A stretch of DNA of 13,172 nucleotides from Anaerolineaceae bacterium (GCA_011682595.1 JAACEH010000014.1:1-13172), one strand, 5' to 3'. Positions 1 to 7,660 are shown, counted from the stretch's first letter. A program made the numbers and translations. Notes: generated from the sequence alone by a model not told the origin.

Positions 1-133
1 GCGGAGCATCCAGAAACAGCCGCATCGCGTGAGGAAGTACTTCGAGGCGAAAACGATAGCCTATGCAGCATAATTTATGGCCGGGTTAGTAGTAACGCGA
101 CTTCCTCCGGCGAGGCCGGATAACTTTCTTGCC
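1..133. other. Unresolved window edge, possible ends of neighbouring genes
   Basis: No gene can be assigned here. On the plus strand a frame open from base 2 ends at TAA 71-73 and reads RSIQKQPHRVRKYFEAKTIA plus three residues, which could be the C-terminus of a gene lying to the left. On the minus strand a frame containing the stretch RFRLEVLPHAMRLFLDAP runs out of the window, and its only ATG is at 25. Both look protein-like and both are too short to judge. A hairpin with a T-rich tail (106-130) on the plus strand mildly favours the plus-strand reading. Confidence 0.3.
106..130 (+). terminator. Possible weak rho-independent terminator
   Basis: TCCGGC (106-111) and GCCGGA (115-120) form a perfect 6-bp stem with a GAG loop, followed by TAACTTTCTT. 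The tail is pyrimidine-rich but not an unbroken T run, so the call is weak. It lies 33 bases after a TAA stop at 71-73 and could end a plus-strand gene entering from the left. Confidence 0.3.
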
Positions 134-228
134 GTGTGGCACGGCGGGGCTTGCCCGCCGTGGAGCTTCCGCCGTGGCGAGAGCCATGGAGCATTCGCCA
201 CGGCCGGACAAGACCGGCCGTGCCACAC
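134..228. repeat. Nested inverted-repeat element (REP/MITE-like)
   Basis: A 12-bp perfect inverted repeat, GTGTGGCACGGC (134-145) and GCCGTGCCACAC (217-228), encloses three further perfect hairpins. These are CACGGCGGG/CCCGCCGTG (140-148 and 154-162, loop GCTTG), GCCGTGGCGA/TCGCCACGGC (171-180 and 195-204), and CACGGCCGG/CCGGCCGTG (199-207 and 214-222, loop ACAAGA). The arms share the core CACGGC, so alternative folds compete: the outer stem excludes hairpins 1 and 3. The element ends one base before the stop codon of the 230-1363 gene. The architecture is that of a dispersed intergenic palindromic repeat, and it may also protect or terminate the upstream minus-strand transcript. No second copy was found in this window, so dispersal is inferred. 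Confidence 0.7.
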
Positions 229-229
229 A

Positions 230-1363
230 TCATTGTGGCCCAGCTTCAACCTGGCGACGGGCCGCCCTCTGGAGCATGCGATCATAGCGACCAATCATCA
301 CCGGCCAGTCAAACCGCTTCACAACCGGTCCCAGGTCGATGTGCCGCGTTCTTTCCAGGTGCTTGATGGCCGACCGCAATTTTGCCCGCAACTGCCCCTC
401 CGTTCGGTACAGGTGCTCGCGGTGCAGCCTCTGCGGCAGGATTTCCGGGTAGGCCAGCCGCTCGGGTAACAGGGGGTAGGCCCCCGCGGCGATGGCCTCG
501 ACGATGCCGAGGCCGAAGAACTCGTGCCTGGCGGTTGAGACGGCCACGTCGGCCCGGGACAGCAGGCGGCGATAGGCGGCCCGGCCGGCGGCGTAACCGG
601 CCTGCAGGATTCTGCCCTGTCGCTGAAACCGCGAGATCAGCGGCCGGAACTCTTCAGCGGCCCGCTCGTAGTGTTCGCCCATCAGGATGAGCCTGAACTC
701 CAGACCTTCGCGGGCCAGGTCGGCTGCAATGCGCAAGAAGGTCCCCGGGTCCTTGTCGGCCTCCCAGCGGTGGGCCCACATCACTGCGGCCGGCCCGCGG
801 CGGCGGCGCCTCTGTCCGAGCAGCGGACCCAGGTCGCAACCCAGGTGCAGCACGCGACTCTTGCGGCGGGCCCGGCTAAGGTCGCCCAAGGGCCGGTGGT
901 CCGGCATGCGGCGCAGCAACCGCTCCATGGCCGCGAAGTAGTCGTCGCGGTGATATGCCGAGTTGAAGTAAGCGGCCTCTGCGGCCAGGATGCTGGTCAG
1001 GTTGGTGAAAGCGTAGTGGTAGTCGCGCTCGGACTCCTCGGGCACGGGGTAGGTCAACTGATTTTCGTGAAAGTAGACCACTCGCGGGATGGCTTGCCAG
1101 GCGGGCGGCAGGAGCCCGGCGAACTCGGCCAGGTTCAGAAAATCGCTGGCCAGCAGGAGGTCGGGACGGCTGCGCATGCGGGGTGCCCGGCGGGCGAAGT
1201 CCAGGGCCCCGTGGCGCATCCGCCATTTCCACTTGCGCGGCGGCAGGGAGAGAATTCGGAAGTCGTGCCGTGAGTGCCGCGACAGGCCGCCCAGGAAGGC
1301 CCGGTGGCTGCCGCCATAGTACGGTTCGAGGGCCAGCACCTTCAGGGCCGCCTGGGCTTTCAT
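230..1363 (-). CDS. QTMAN-like glycosyltransferase (DUF3524/GT4-type)
   Basis: This 377-residue protein resembles the animal enzyme GTDC1/QTMAN, which adds mannose to queuosine at the wobble position of tRNA-Asp. The N-terminal family signature EPYYGGSH is at 13-20, followed by KWKWRMRHGALDFA at 44-57 and the hallmark YFHENQLTYP at 97-106. The GT4-like donor half has WAHRWEADKDP at 196-206 and the EX7E-type motif in RHEFFGLGIVEAIAAG at 279-294 (E281, E289). The length is close to a compact family member and there is no signal peptide, so it is probably cytoplasmic. The ATG at 1363 follows the stop of the DUF4954 gene after one base (TGAAATG), which implies translational coupling. Family assignment is firm. 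Whether the bacterial substrate is really Q-tRNA is not shown here, because no queuosine genes are in the window. Confidence 0.88.
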   Translation of the reverse strand: MKAQAALKVLALEPYYGGSHRAFLGGLSRHSRHDFRILSLPPRKWKWRMRHGALDFARRAPRMRSRPDLLLASDFLNLAEFAGLLPPAWQAIPRVVYFHENQLTYPVPEESERDYHYAFTNLTSILAAEAAYFNSAYHRDDYFAAMERLLRRMPDHRPLGDLSRARRKSRVLHLGCDLGPLLGQRRRRRGPAAVMWAHRWEADKDPGTFLRIAADLAREGLEFRLILMGEHYERAAEEFRPLISRFQRQGRILQAGYAAGRAAYRRLLSRADVAVSTARHEFFGLGIVEAIAAGAYPLLPERLAYPEILPQRLHREHLYRTEGQLRAKLRSAIKHLERTRHIDLGPVVKRFDWPVMIGRYDRMLQRAARRQVEAGPQ

Positions 1364-1364
1364 T

Positions 1365-3560
1365 TCACCTGCTCTTTATGGCTTCGACGCGCCGGACGAA
1401 GGCCTCGGTTTCCTCGCCCACCTGCAGGACGAAGCCGTTGTCTTCGGCGCAGCCGACCACCGCCGTCATCTCCTCGGCGCTGGAGAAGGTAATCGCCTTG
1501 AAGTGGTTCCTGTAGTCCTTGGCCCGCGACTCGAAGGTCCGCTCGGCAATCTCGCGCTGAATCTCGACGGCCCGGTTGAGCATCCCGGCCCAACGCGCCG
1601 CCGTCAGGTCATCGGCCGCCAGCCCGTGAAGGGCCAGCAGACCGGCCAGCCCGTGGCGGGCCTTGTCCTCGGGGTACTTCTCCCACAGCCGATCGTACTC
1701 GGCGTGAATCTTGTCCCACGACTGCAGCGTCAGAATCCGCTCGATCAGTTGTTGCAGGTCGCCCCCGGCGACGAGCTGCCCCCCGAGGTTGGCCCACTCG
1801 GTCACCCACGGGCCGCCGAGTTCGGCGGTCATCGCGGCCAAGGTTCTGGAACCGTCGGCCTCCAGCCAGCCCAGCAGGTTCCTGACGCCGTAGTAGTGAA
1901 TCATCTTGCGGTACTCGGCCCAGCCCTGGCGGGCCTTCAGGACGACCACCTTGCGGCGGGAGTTCTCCATCCGCTCCCCGAGCACCTCCAGCCGATCGAT
2001 CTCCTCGGCGTCGGCACTCAGCAGTTCGAGGCCCTTGGCCCGGCAGGCCCGATCGTCGGGCTCCGTGCGACCGCTGTTGCGGAACCAGGCCCGGCCGACC
2101 CACTGCTCCAGCAGGGCCAGCCCGGCGAACATCTCCTCGACCGTGTCGGGAGCCAGGTAATCGAACTCGATGTTCTGCACCTTGTGGACCCGCTTGTCGC
2201 GGGCCTTGAACTTCCAGGAGTTGCGGGTCAGGGCGTACATGTTGTACATGAACCAGTAGGCCGGCATGACCAGCAGGCGGTTGTGGGCCACGTCGTTGCT
2301 GACCAGGCTGAAGGGCAGGCGGATGTCCAGCTCCTCCGGGTAGGCCCCCTTGGCGATGAGCGTAAAGGAGGCGAACCGGCAACTGTGTTTGAAGCTCGCA
2401 CACAGCCCGGGCCAGAATCCGCGGCCGGCCAGTATCTCGCCGTCGTTGGCCCGCGAGTTGTGGTTCGAGCCGATGGTCGCCCCGGCGGCAATGTTGCTCT
2501 GCCCCAGCACCAGGGCCGAACAGAGAAACGAGTTGTTGTGGTGCTGCTCGTGGGCCGGGAAGACCAGGTTGTTGAGAATCTCACAGCAGGAGACGGTCGA
2601 GTTGTCGCCCAGGTACGAGTTGATGAGCCGCGCTCCGTACTTCAGTTGCACGTTGCACCCGATGACGAACCGGACGGCCTTGACGCCGTAGAAAATCTTG
2701 CACCCCAGCCCCACGATGCCGTTGACCAGTTCGCAGCCCTCGCCGATCTGGGAGGGTTCGGCGCGGCTGGAGTTGACGGTCAGGTTCTTCAGCTTGTTGG
2801 CCCCCTTGATGTAGGCGTGGTCGCCGACTTTAGCGTCCTTGATGATGCGGCAATCCTTGATGACCGCCTGGCTGCCGATGGTGCCGTAGTAGCCTCGCCG
2901 CGGGTCGAAACTTCGCTGTGTAATCTCCTTGAAGTGCTCCATGAGCTTGCGATTCTCGCGGAACTTGCACCACAGCAGGGCATCGGCGGCAATCATCCCG
3001 TCGAAGGGCAGCACGCCGCGGGTCCCGGTTTCGTTGACCAGGTCGAGCCAGACGCGCACCTCCTCCGGCTCGCCCTCCTTGACGATGCCGTTGCCGAACT
3101 TGGCGTGGTTGGTGGCCAGAAGCTCGTTGATGTTCAGCAGGATTGTCTGGTCGCCCACAATGTAGTTGGCCAGGTAGGTCACGTTGTGGATGGCCACGTT
3201 GTCGCCGACGTCGCAGGAGATGATCTGGCTGTTATAGAGTCCGGCCGCCAGGCGCAGGTCGTGGTGCTCCAGGAAGACGGGGTCCAGCCGCCCGATGCGG
3301 ACCAGCCCGCGGAAGTCGCAGCCCTGCACCTGGTCCGGGCAGAACTTGTCGGTCACCAGGATATTGTGCCAGTCGTCACAGGTGTTGCTGTTGCGGACCA
3401 GGACTTCGATCTCTTTGGGCTGGAGCTTGCGATAGTCGGACTGCGGCCGCAGGGCCTGCTCGTTCCGCAGGTAGTATTCGTCGCAACCCTCGGGCACATA
3501 GGGGCCGTCGACGAACCCGAACCCGATCTGGTCCATCGGTACAAGTTTGATGTCGCTCAT
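1365..3560 (-). CDS. DUF4954 family left-handed beta-helix protein
   Basis: This large protein has 731 residues from the chosen ATG. About residues 80-375 are hexapeptide-type beta-helix repeats (for example IGSQAVIKDCRIIKDAKVG and VGDQTILLNINELLATNH), as in acyltransferases and nucleotide-sugar enzymes. The family's most recognisable block is near 345-376: NSFLCSALVLGQSNIAAGA, then GSNHNSRANDGEI. The remainder is mainly helical with no recognised catalytic motif. The family is uncharacterised; a sugar- or acyl-transfer role is only suggested by the fold. ATG 3560 is preferred because GGGAG lies 9 bases upstream. ATG 3566 would add two residues but leaves only 3 bases to the same site. It is the first gene of an operon with the QTMAN-like glycosyltransferase. 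No signal peptide is seen. Confidence 0.85.
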   Translation of the reverse strand: MSDIKLVPMDQIGFGFVDGPYVPEGCDEYYLRNEQALRPQSDYRKLQPKEIEVLVRNSNTCDDWHNILVTDKFCPDQVQGCDFRGLVRIGRLDPVFLEHHDLRLAAGLYNSQIISCDVGDNVAIHNVTYLANYIVGDQTILLNINELLATNHAKFGNGIVKEGEPEEVRVWLDLVNETGTRGVLPFDGMIAADALLWCKFRENRKLMEHFKEITQRSFDPRRGYYGTIGSQAVIKDCRIIKDAKVGDHAYIKGANKLKNLTVNSSRAEPSQIGEGCELVNGIVGLGCKIFYGVKAVRFVIGCNVQLKYGARLINSYLGDNSTVSCCEILNNLVFPAHEQHHNNSFLCSALVLGQSNIAAGATIGSNHNSRANDGEILAGRGFWPGLCASFKHSCRFASFTLIAKGAYPEELDIRLPFSLVSNDVAHNRLLVMPAYWFMYNMYALTRNSWKFKARDKRVHKVQNIEFDYLAPDTVEEMFAGLALLEQWVGRAWFRNSGRTEPDDRACRAKGLELLSADAEEIDRLEVLGERMENSRRKVVVLKARQGWAEYRKMIHYYGVRNLLGWLEADGSRTLAAMTAELGGPWVTEWANLGGQLVAGGDLQQLIERILTLQSWDKIHAEYDRLWEKYPEDKARHGLAGLLALHGLAADDLTAARWAGMLNRAVEIQREIAERTFESRAKDYRNHFKAITFSSAEEMTAVVGCAEDNGFVLQVGEETEAFVRRVEAIKSR

Positions 3561-3750
3561 TCTCATGCTCTCCCAATCGGGCTTGCCCGCAGCGCACAGC
3601 CGCGGTGCAGGAGCGTCCGCTCAGCGCCAGGCGAGCCGCCGCCGACCTGTTGTTCATCGGCAGGCCCCGAGGCCCGGCTGGAGCGAATCGCACCCGGGGA
3701 AATTACCGGTTGTCCGGGCACCCCGTTTACAGTAGGCTTTCTCTGCGGCA

Positions 3751-3779
3751 TCAATACCCTTGGGACGGTCCGGGGTCAA
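3751..3779 (-). promoter_or_regulatory. Candidate sigma70-type promoter of the DUF4954 operon
   Basis: Reading the minus strand, TTGACC (3779-3774) is separated by exactly 17 bases from TATTGA (3756-3751). It would start transcription near 3743 and leave a leader of about 180 nt before the ATG at 3560. A CGGGC-TT-GCCCG inverted repeat (3578-3589) lies just upstream of the ribosome binding site. The -10 box is imperfect, so the call is moderate. Confidence 0.45.
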
Positions 3780-3804
3780 GTAAGGGGCGGAAGACTCGCA
3801 CGCC

Positions 3805-4578
3805 GTGGGCGCCAGGCTCGACGCCGAGGCACGTCGAATCCTCCAGACCGGCCTGGACGAACTGCTGCGACTGACCGGCGGCCTGGAGTTCGGCCCCCTG
3901 CCCTCCGAAAAATATCCCTTGCCGCTGGCCCGGGCTGTTTATGGCTGCACGCCGTCGCCGCAACAGGTTCGCGACGACCTTCGCCGAAGGGCCGACAGCG
4001 ACCCGGTCAGCGTGCTCGAAAGCGCCCTGGTCCTGCTCGAACTTTACGAATCGAACCAGGACGACATGCGAAAGCTTGTTCCCGAAGACATGAGCAACAT
4101 CCACCACAGCCGATTGCATCGCGACATCAACTCGTTCGGCGTGACCGAAAAGGGACGCTGCATCGACCCGCCGGCCGGCGAATGGGAGGGCGTAAACCGG
4201 ACCGTCACCCGCCTCAGCAAGGGCCGCACCAGGCGTGTGCAACTGCACTCACTGGACGAAGCGCCGCACACCGGTTGCGGGTGCTTCCGGATCATCATGT
4301 TCAAGACCGACCGGCCGCGCCCGGGCATCGGCCTGATGGCCGCGGGCTACGAGGGCTGCGCGCCGGACGGGCGGGCGTGGAAAGATCTGCACTACGAGTT
4401 GGCCGGAAAGCAGACCCCCGGCCTGGCCGGCGCCCCGCCGTCGTACCTGAGGTCGGCGAAATTCCTTCAGGCTCACGGCGGATGGAAGAGCGTCGTCTGG
4501 GTCTGCCCGAAAGTCGCCGCCATCATGGGCGATTGTTTGCCCGAGGACGTCGCCGTGGGTGACGAAACGGCCGGCTGA
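3805..4578 (+). CDS. Stand-alone acetyl-CoA synthase C-terminal-like protein
   Basis: This 257-residue protein has a second half that follows the end of the acetyl-CoA synthase catalytic subunit (AcsB/CdhC). Matching segments are PPAGEWEGVN (122-131), PHTGCGCF (154-161), AGKQTPGLAG (200-209) and LRSAKFLQAHGG (215-226), then VVWVCPK. In AcsB the CGC pair binds the distal nickel of the A-cluster; here it is C158-G159-C160. The block that carries the other four cluster cysteines in AcsB is absent, as are the CODH-binding and ferredoxin-like domains (AcsB is about 700+ residues). Residues 1-110 are not recognised. The start is GTG 3805: an in-frame TAA at 3781 blocks extension and the next ATG is at codon 88. 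AGGGGCGG lies 15 bases upstream, which is rather far. There are no internal stops and no Wood-Ljungdahl neighbours. A remnant is possible, but the frame looks maintained. Confidence 0.78.
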   Translation: MGARLDAEARRILQTGLDELLRLTGGLEFGPLPSEKYPLPLARAVYGCTPSPQQVRDDLRRRADSDPVSVLESALVLLELYESNQDDMRKLVPEDMSNIHHSRLHRDINSFGVTEKGRCIDPPAGEWEGVNRTVTRLSKGRTRRVQLHSLDEAPHTGCGCFRIIMFKTDRPRPGIGLMAAGYEGCAPDGRAWKDLHYELAGKQTPGLAGAPPSYLRSAKFLQAHGGWKSVVWVCPKVAAIMGDCLPEDVAVGDETAG

Positions 4579-4651
4579 GTCGCACCAACCTGCCCCCGCG
4601 CCCAAATTATTCCTGCCTCGTCGCCGCAATCGCCAGGCCAATTCCGCTCAC

Positions 4652-5968
4652 CTAACAGCGTTCGGCCAGCACCTTCTGTTCGTAGTGGGCGATGTTGTCC
4701 AGCCAGGCCAGGCCCGTCGGCACGCCTGCCTTGAGGCACAGCATGTCCCAGACGGCGCCGAAGGGCAACTCTTCGCGGTACTCGGCCAGGGCCAGCTTGG
4801 CGGCCCCGTTGTCGGCGTACTCGGCCTTGACGGCGAGCTTCGACGGTTCGAGCATGGCTCTCAGCAACCCCTTGCGAACGGCCCGCGAGCCGATTGTCCA
4901 GGCCGCCACGCGGTTGATGCCGGCGTCGAAAAAGTCCAGGGCCCAGAAGATCCGATCCATCACGCCGCCGCGCACCGCCTCGTCGCAGACGGCCTTCAGG
5001 TCGTCGTTCAGCAGAGTCACGTGGTCGCTGTCCCAGCGGATCGGGCGGCTGGCGTGAATGAGCAGCCGGTCCACAAAGGCCAGCGTGCTGGAGAGCTTGT
5101 CGGCGATGCTTTCGGTCAGGTGAAAATGGCCCAGGTCGTAGCACAGCACGACGCCGCGCGACTGGGCGTAGAGCAGGTAGAACTCGTGCGAGCCCACCGT
5201 GTAGTCCTCCAGGCCGATGCCGAACAGTTTGCTCTCGACGGCGTCGATGTTCGGCGACATCTTCTGCTCGAGCACCTTGTCCAGCGACCTTATCAGCCGC
5301 TCGCGCGGACCCCAGCGGTCGGCCGTGGCGTCCTTGCGGCCATCGGGCAACCAGATGTTGGTCACACAGGGGCCGAGCTTGCGGGCCATGGCCCGGCCGA
5401 TCTTGCGGCAGGCAATACAGTGCTCGATCCAGAACTCCCGGACGCCCTTGTCCTCGCTGGACAAGGTCAGGCCGTCTTTGACCATCGGGTGGGCGAAGCA
5501 GGTGGGATTGAAGTCCAGACCGATCTTTCTGGCCGCGGCCCAGTCGATCCAGCGCGAAAAGTGACGCGAGGTCAGTTCGTTGCGTTCCACGGGCCGGCCA
5601 CCGGTCTCGGCGTACATGGCATGAAGGTTGAATTTCCATTTGCCGGGCAACAGCGTCAGGGCGAAGTCGAAGTCGGCCCGGATCTGGTCGCCGTTGCGGG
5701 CTGCGCCGGGATAGTTGCCCGTGGCCTGGATGCCGCCACCGTGATCCTCAAGGGCCCCGTCCCGGGCCTCCAGTCCGGCCACGTCGTCGGCCTGCCAGCA
5801 ATGGACCGAGATCGCAGCGGCCAGGGCGGCCCGGATGGCCTGGTCGGCATTGACCCCCAGGGCTGCAAAGCGGGCCTTGGCTGCACGATACGCCGACTCC
5901 ACCTGGCGGGCCTTCAGCGGCTTGACGGCCGCCCCCATGTTGAGGCTGCTCATCCCCCTGTTGGCCAT
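4652..5968 (-). CDS. rhaA: L-rhamnose isomerase
   Basis: This 438-residue protein interconverts L-rhamnose and L-rhamnulose, the first step of L-rhamnose breakdown in the cytoplasm. It aligns along its whole length with Escherichia coli RhaA, with 11 extra N-terminal residues. All metal-site residues appear at that constant offset: E245 (DAVESKLFG), D278 and H281 (YDLGHFHLTE), H305, D313 and D315 (HASRPIRWDSDHV), and D345 (LDFFDAGINR). The early motif VHCWQADDVAG (55-65) and GIQATGNYPG (79-88) are also typical. The start at 5968 is supported by AAAGGA six bases upstream. It lies 49 bp downstream of the AraA-like isomerase in the same direction, so they are probably co-transcribed. The rhamnulokinase and aldolase partners are not in the window. 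Confidence 0.96.
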   Translation of the reverse strand: MANRGMSSLNMGAAVKPLKARQVESAYRAAKARFAALGVNADQAIRAALAAAISVHCWQADDVAGLEARDGALEDHGGGIQATGNYPGAARNGDQIRADFDFALTLLPGKWKFNLHAMYAETGGRPVERNELTSRHFSRWIDWAAARKIGLDFNPTCFAHPMVKDGLTLSSEDKGVREFWIEHCIACRKIGRAMARKLGPCVTNIWLPDGRKDATADRWGPRERLIRSLDKVLEQKMSPNIDAVESKLFGIGLEDYTVGSHEFYLLYAQSRGVVLCYDLGHFHLTESIADKLSSTLAFVDRLLIHASRPIRWDSDHVTLLNDDLKAVCDEAVRGGVMDRIFWALDFFDAGINRVAAWTIGSRAVRKGLLRAMLEPSKLAVKAEYADNGAAKLALAEYREELPFGAVWDMLCLKAGVPTGLAWLDNIAHYEQKVLAERC

Positions 5969-5995
5969 GGCGCGTCCTTTCTACTCAAAATGCCC

Positions 5996-6013
5996 GGACC
6001 GGCCCGGCGGTCC
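5996..6013. other. Intercistronic hairpin between the two isomerase genes
   Basis: GGACCG (5996-6001) and CGGTCC (6008-6013) form a perfect 6-bp stem with a 6-base loop, a few bases after the stop of the AraA-like gene. There is no T run in the direction of transcription, so it is more likely an mRNA-processing or stability element than a terminator. The functional reading is inference. Confidence 0.35.
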
Positions 6014-6017
6014 CTAA

Positions 6018-7478
6018 TCAATAATCCGCCCCGCCGATGATAACCGACTCGATGCCCAGGATGTCGCCGATTCTCTTGAGCGTCCGCCCGTGGTGCCCGA
6101 TGCCCAGGGCGTAGTGGTGGGTCGGTCCTTCGCGGATCCAGCGCTTGAGGAAGGTGCGGATGTCGGGCTTGAAAAAGCCGCGGGTGTTCGTGTTGCCGGT
6201 CGGCGGAATGGGCCCGCCCACCGACTCGCCCTCGGCGATGACGAACTTGAACTTGCCCTCGTAGGTCGAGGTGATGCCGAGCATGCTGATGGGCCCCTCC
6301 TTGAGCTTGAACTCGACCGAGGCCCCGCTGCCCGGCTTGCCGTGGTATTTCAGCAGGCTGCGCAGGACCGGCCGGCCCTCGGCGACGTTGATGTGGTGCG
6401 GGCCGTCGTGGCCGACCAGTACGAAGCCCTCCTGGAAATCGATGGGATGGAACTCGGCGAAGCTGCCGCCAATGTCCAGGCGGTCCATGATCATCATGCC
6501 CACGCAGGTCTTCAGGTCGAATTCGCCGCACATCGGGAATCCCGCCGCCGTCAGCAGCGAGTTGCCGACGATGAGGTTGGTGACGATCTTTCGCAACTCG
6601 CTCCCGGGTGCGGCCTCGTAGTAATAGGCCAGCCCGTCCAGTTCGAACTCGTCGATGAACCCGTCCAGAGCCACGGCGACGCGGGCCGCCGTCTTCAGAT
6701 CCTCGTCGGTGGCCTTGGTCGCGATCGGGTCCGACTTCGGATCCGGGTAGTCGAACAGGCGGTCGATTTCTTTCCTCTTGGCTGCAACCTGGTCGTCGGT
6801 CGCGGCCCGGTAGTGCCGCAGGAGATCGTCGGCCTCGGTCTGCACGATGTGCAGCCCGAAGTGGGCACTGAACATCGTGTGGTCGGCCTGCATGTCGTAC
6901 ATGTTCTCGAGCACGTGGCCCATGGCCCCGATGCGGGCCCCGCGGAGGTCGTGCAGCACCTTGGCGATGTCGCACCACTCGGCCAGCTCGGCGTCGGCCC
7001 GGGGGTCGCCTTCCAGTGTGCCCAGGATCATCTCGGGAGGCCTTTTGCCCATGCGAATCGAGACGCCCGAGAACTCCGGCACCGAGCAGAGGTTGTCGTT
7101 GCAGAGCTGCATGTAGGTCGAGGCCTTGCTATAGTCCATGGCCTTCAACGGCTGCAGGGCCGCCAAGACGATCGGCGCGTCGACTTCCTTATGGATGATG
7201 GCCCAGGTGCTGCTGGTGGCGTAGGTGACCATGTTGCAGAAAACCAGGTCGAGGCCGGCCGCCTTAATTTCGCGAACCTTGGCATAGGCCGCCTTGGCCG
7301 TGTCGATCATTCCGAAGTCGACCACTTCGACGCCGTTGGCCTCGACTTTCTTCTTGAAGGTCGCGTGGTAGCCCATCAACTCCTTGAGCAAACCGTCGAA
7401 CTGGTCCCAGTAGGTGTCGTGCCCCACGGCAAAGATGCCGATTTTGGCCGCCCTGGGCTTGCGTCTCTCGATAAGCAT
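6018..7478 (-). CDS. L-arabinose/L-fucose isomerase family protein
   Basis: This 486-residue protein belongs to the AraA/FucI-like sugar isomerase superfamily. By comparison with E. coli AraA, the manganese ligands are conserved: E319 in CGEFDLKT, E342 in GSFAEFHPIDF, H357 in LVGHDGPHH, and H454/H455 in GPTHHYALGIGHHG. The N-terminal half has the Rossmann-like start KIGIFAVGHDTYWDQFDGL seen in divergent family members. Overall similarity to classical AraA is low, so the substrate is open; a deoxysugar or pentose is plausible because rhaA follows. The ATG at 7478 is preceded by AGGAAAGGAAC, a good ribosome binding site. The frame is open further upstream, but those extra codons cross the divergent promoter region and the neighbouring regulator gene, so they are not used. 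It is transcribed divergently from the Lrp-type regulator, which may control it. Confidence 0.85.
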   Translation of the reverse strand: MLIERRKPRAAKIGIFAVGHDTYWDQFDGLLKELMGYHATFKKKVEANGVEVVDFGMIDTAKAAYAKVREIKAAGLDLVFCNMVTYATSSTWAIIHKEVDAPIVLAALQPLKAMDYSKASTYMQLCNDNLCSVPEFSGVSIRMGKRPPEMILGTLEGDPRADAELAEWCDIAKVLHDLRGARIGAMGHVLENMYDMQADHTMFSAHFGLHIVQTEADDLLRHYRAATDDQVAAKRKEIDRLFDYPDPKSDPIATKATDEDLKTAARVAVALDGFIDEFELDGLAYYYEAAPGSELRKIVTNLIVGNSLLTAAGFPMCGEFDLKTCVGMMIMDRLDIGGSFAEFHPIDFQEGFVLVGHDGPHHINVAEGRPVLRSLLKYHGKPGSGASVEFKLKEGPISMLGITSTYEGKFKFVIAEGESVGGPIPPTGNTNTRGFFKPDIRTFLKRWIREGPTHHYALGIGHHGRTLKRIGDILGIESVIIGGADY

Positions 7479-7511
7479 CGTCGTTCCTTTCCTGAACAAA
7501 TGGGACCGCAG

Positions 7512-7540
7512 ACGATACCGCCCGGGACCGACGATGTCAA
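7512..7540 (-). promoter_or_regulatory. Sigma70-type promoter of the AraA-like/rhaA operon
   Basis: On the minus strand a perfect -35 box TTGACA (7540-7535) is followed after 17 bases by TATCGT (7517-7512, four of six consensus bases). Transcription would begin near 7505 and give a leader of about 25 nt carrying the AGGAAAGG ribosome binding site for the ATG at 7478. Confidence 0.6.
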
Positions 7541-7631
7541 CCGGCAAATGGCCCTGAGGACGCCACAAGGGCCGGTCAGGAGGGGAACCGAGGGCCGCAC
7601 ATGGCCCGTTACGGATACAACGACAAATCCT

Positions 7632-7660
7632 TTGACAGACCACGAGAATGATGCTATATT
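7632..7660 (+). promoter_or_regulatory. Near-consensus sigma70 promoter of the Lrp-type gene
   Basis: TTGACA (7632-7637), a 17-base spacer, then TATATT (7655-7660). This is the best promoter in the window. The start would be near 7667, leaving a leader of about 20 nt with GGAGG at 7671-7675. CAGAC (7636-7640) and GTCTG (7663-7667) form an inverted repeat around the -10 box, a possible operator for self-regulation (inference). Confidence 0.72.

Noticed and set aside
1503..4562. A 1019-codon open frame on the plus strand running opposite the DUF4954 gene
   Set aside because: It reads as low-complexity proline-, glycine-, valine- and arginine-rich sequence with no domain, lies antisense to a clear gene and overlaps the ACS-like gene in another frame. 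Long antisense frames are expected at this GC content.
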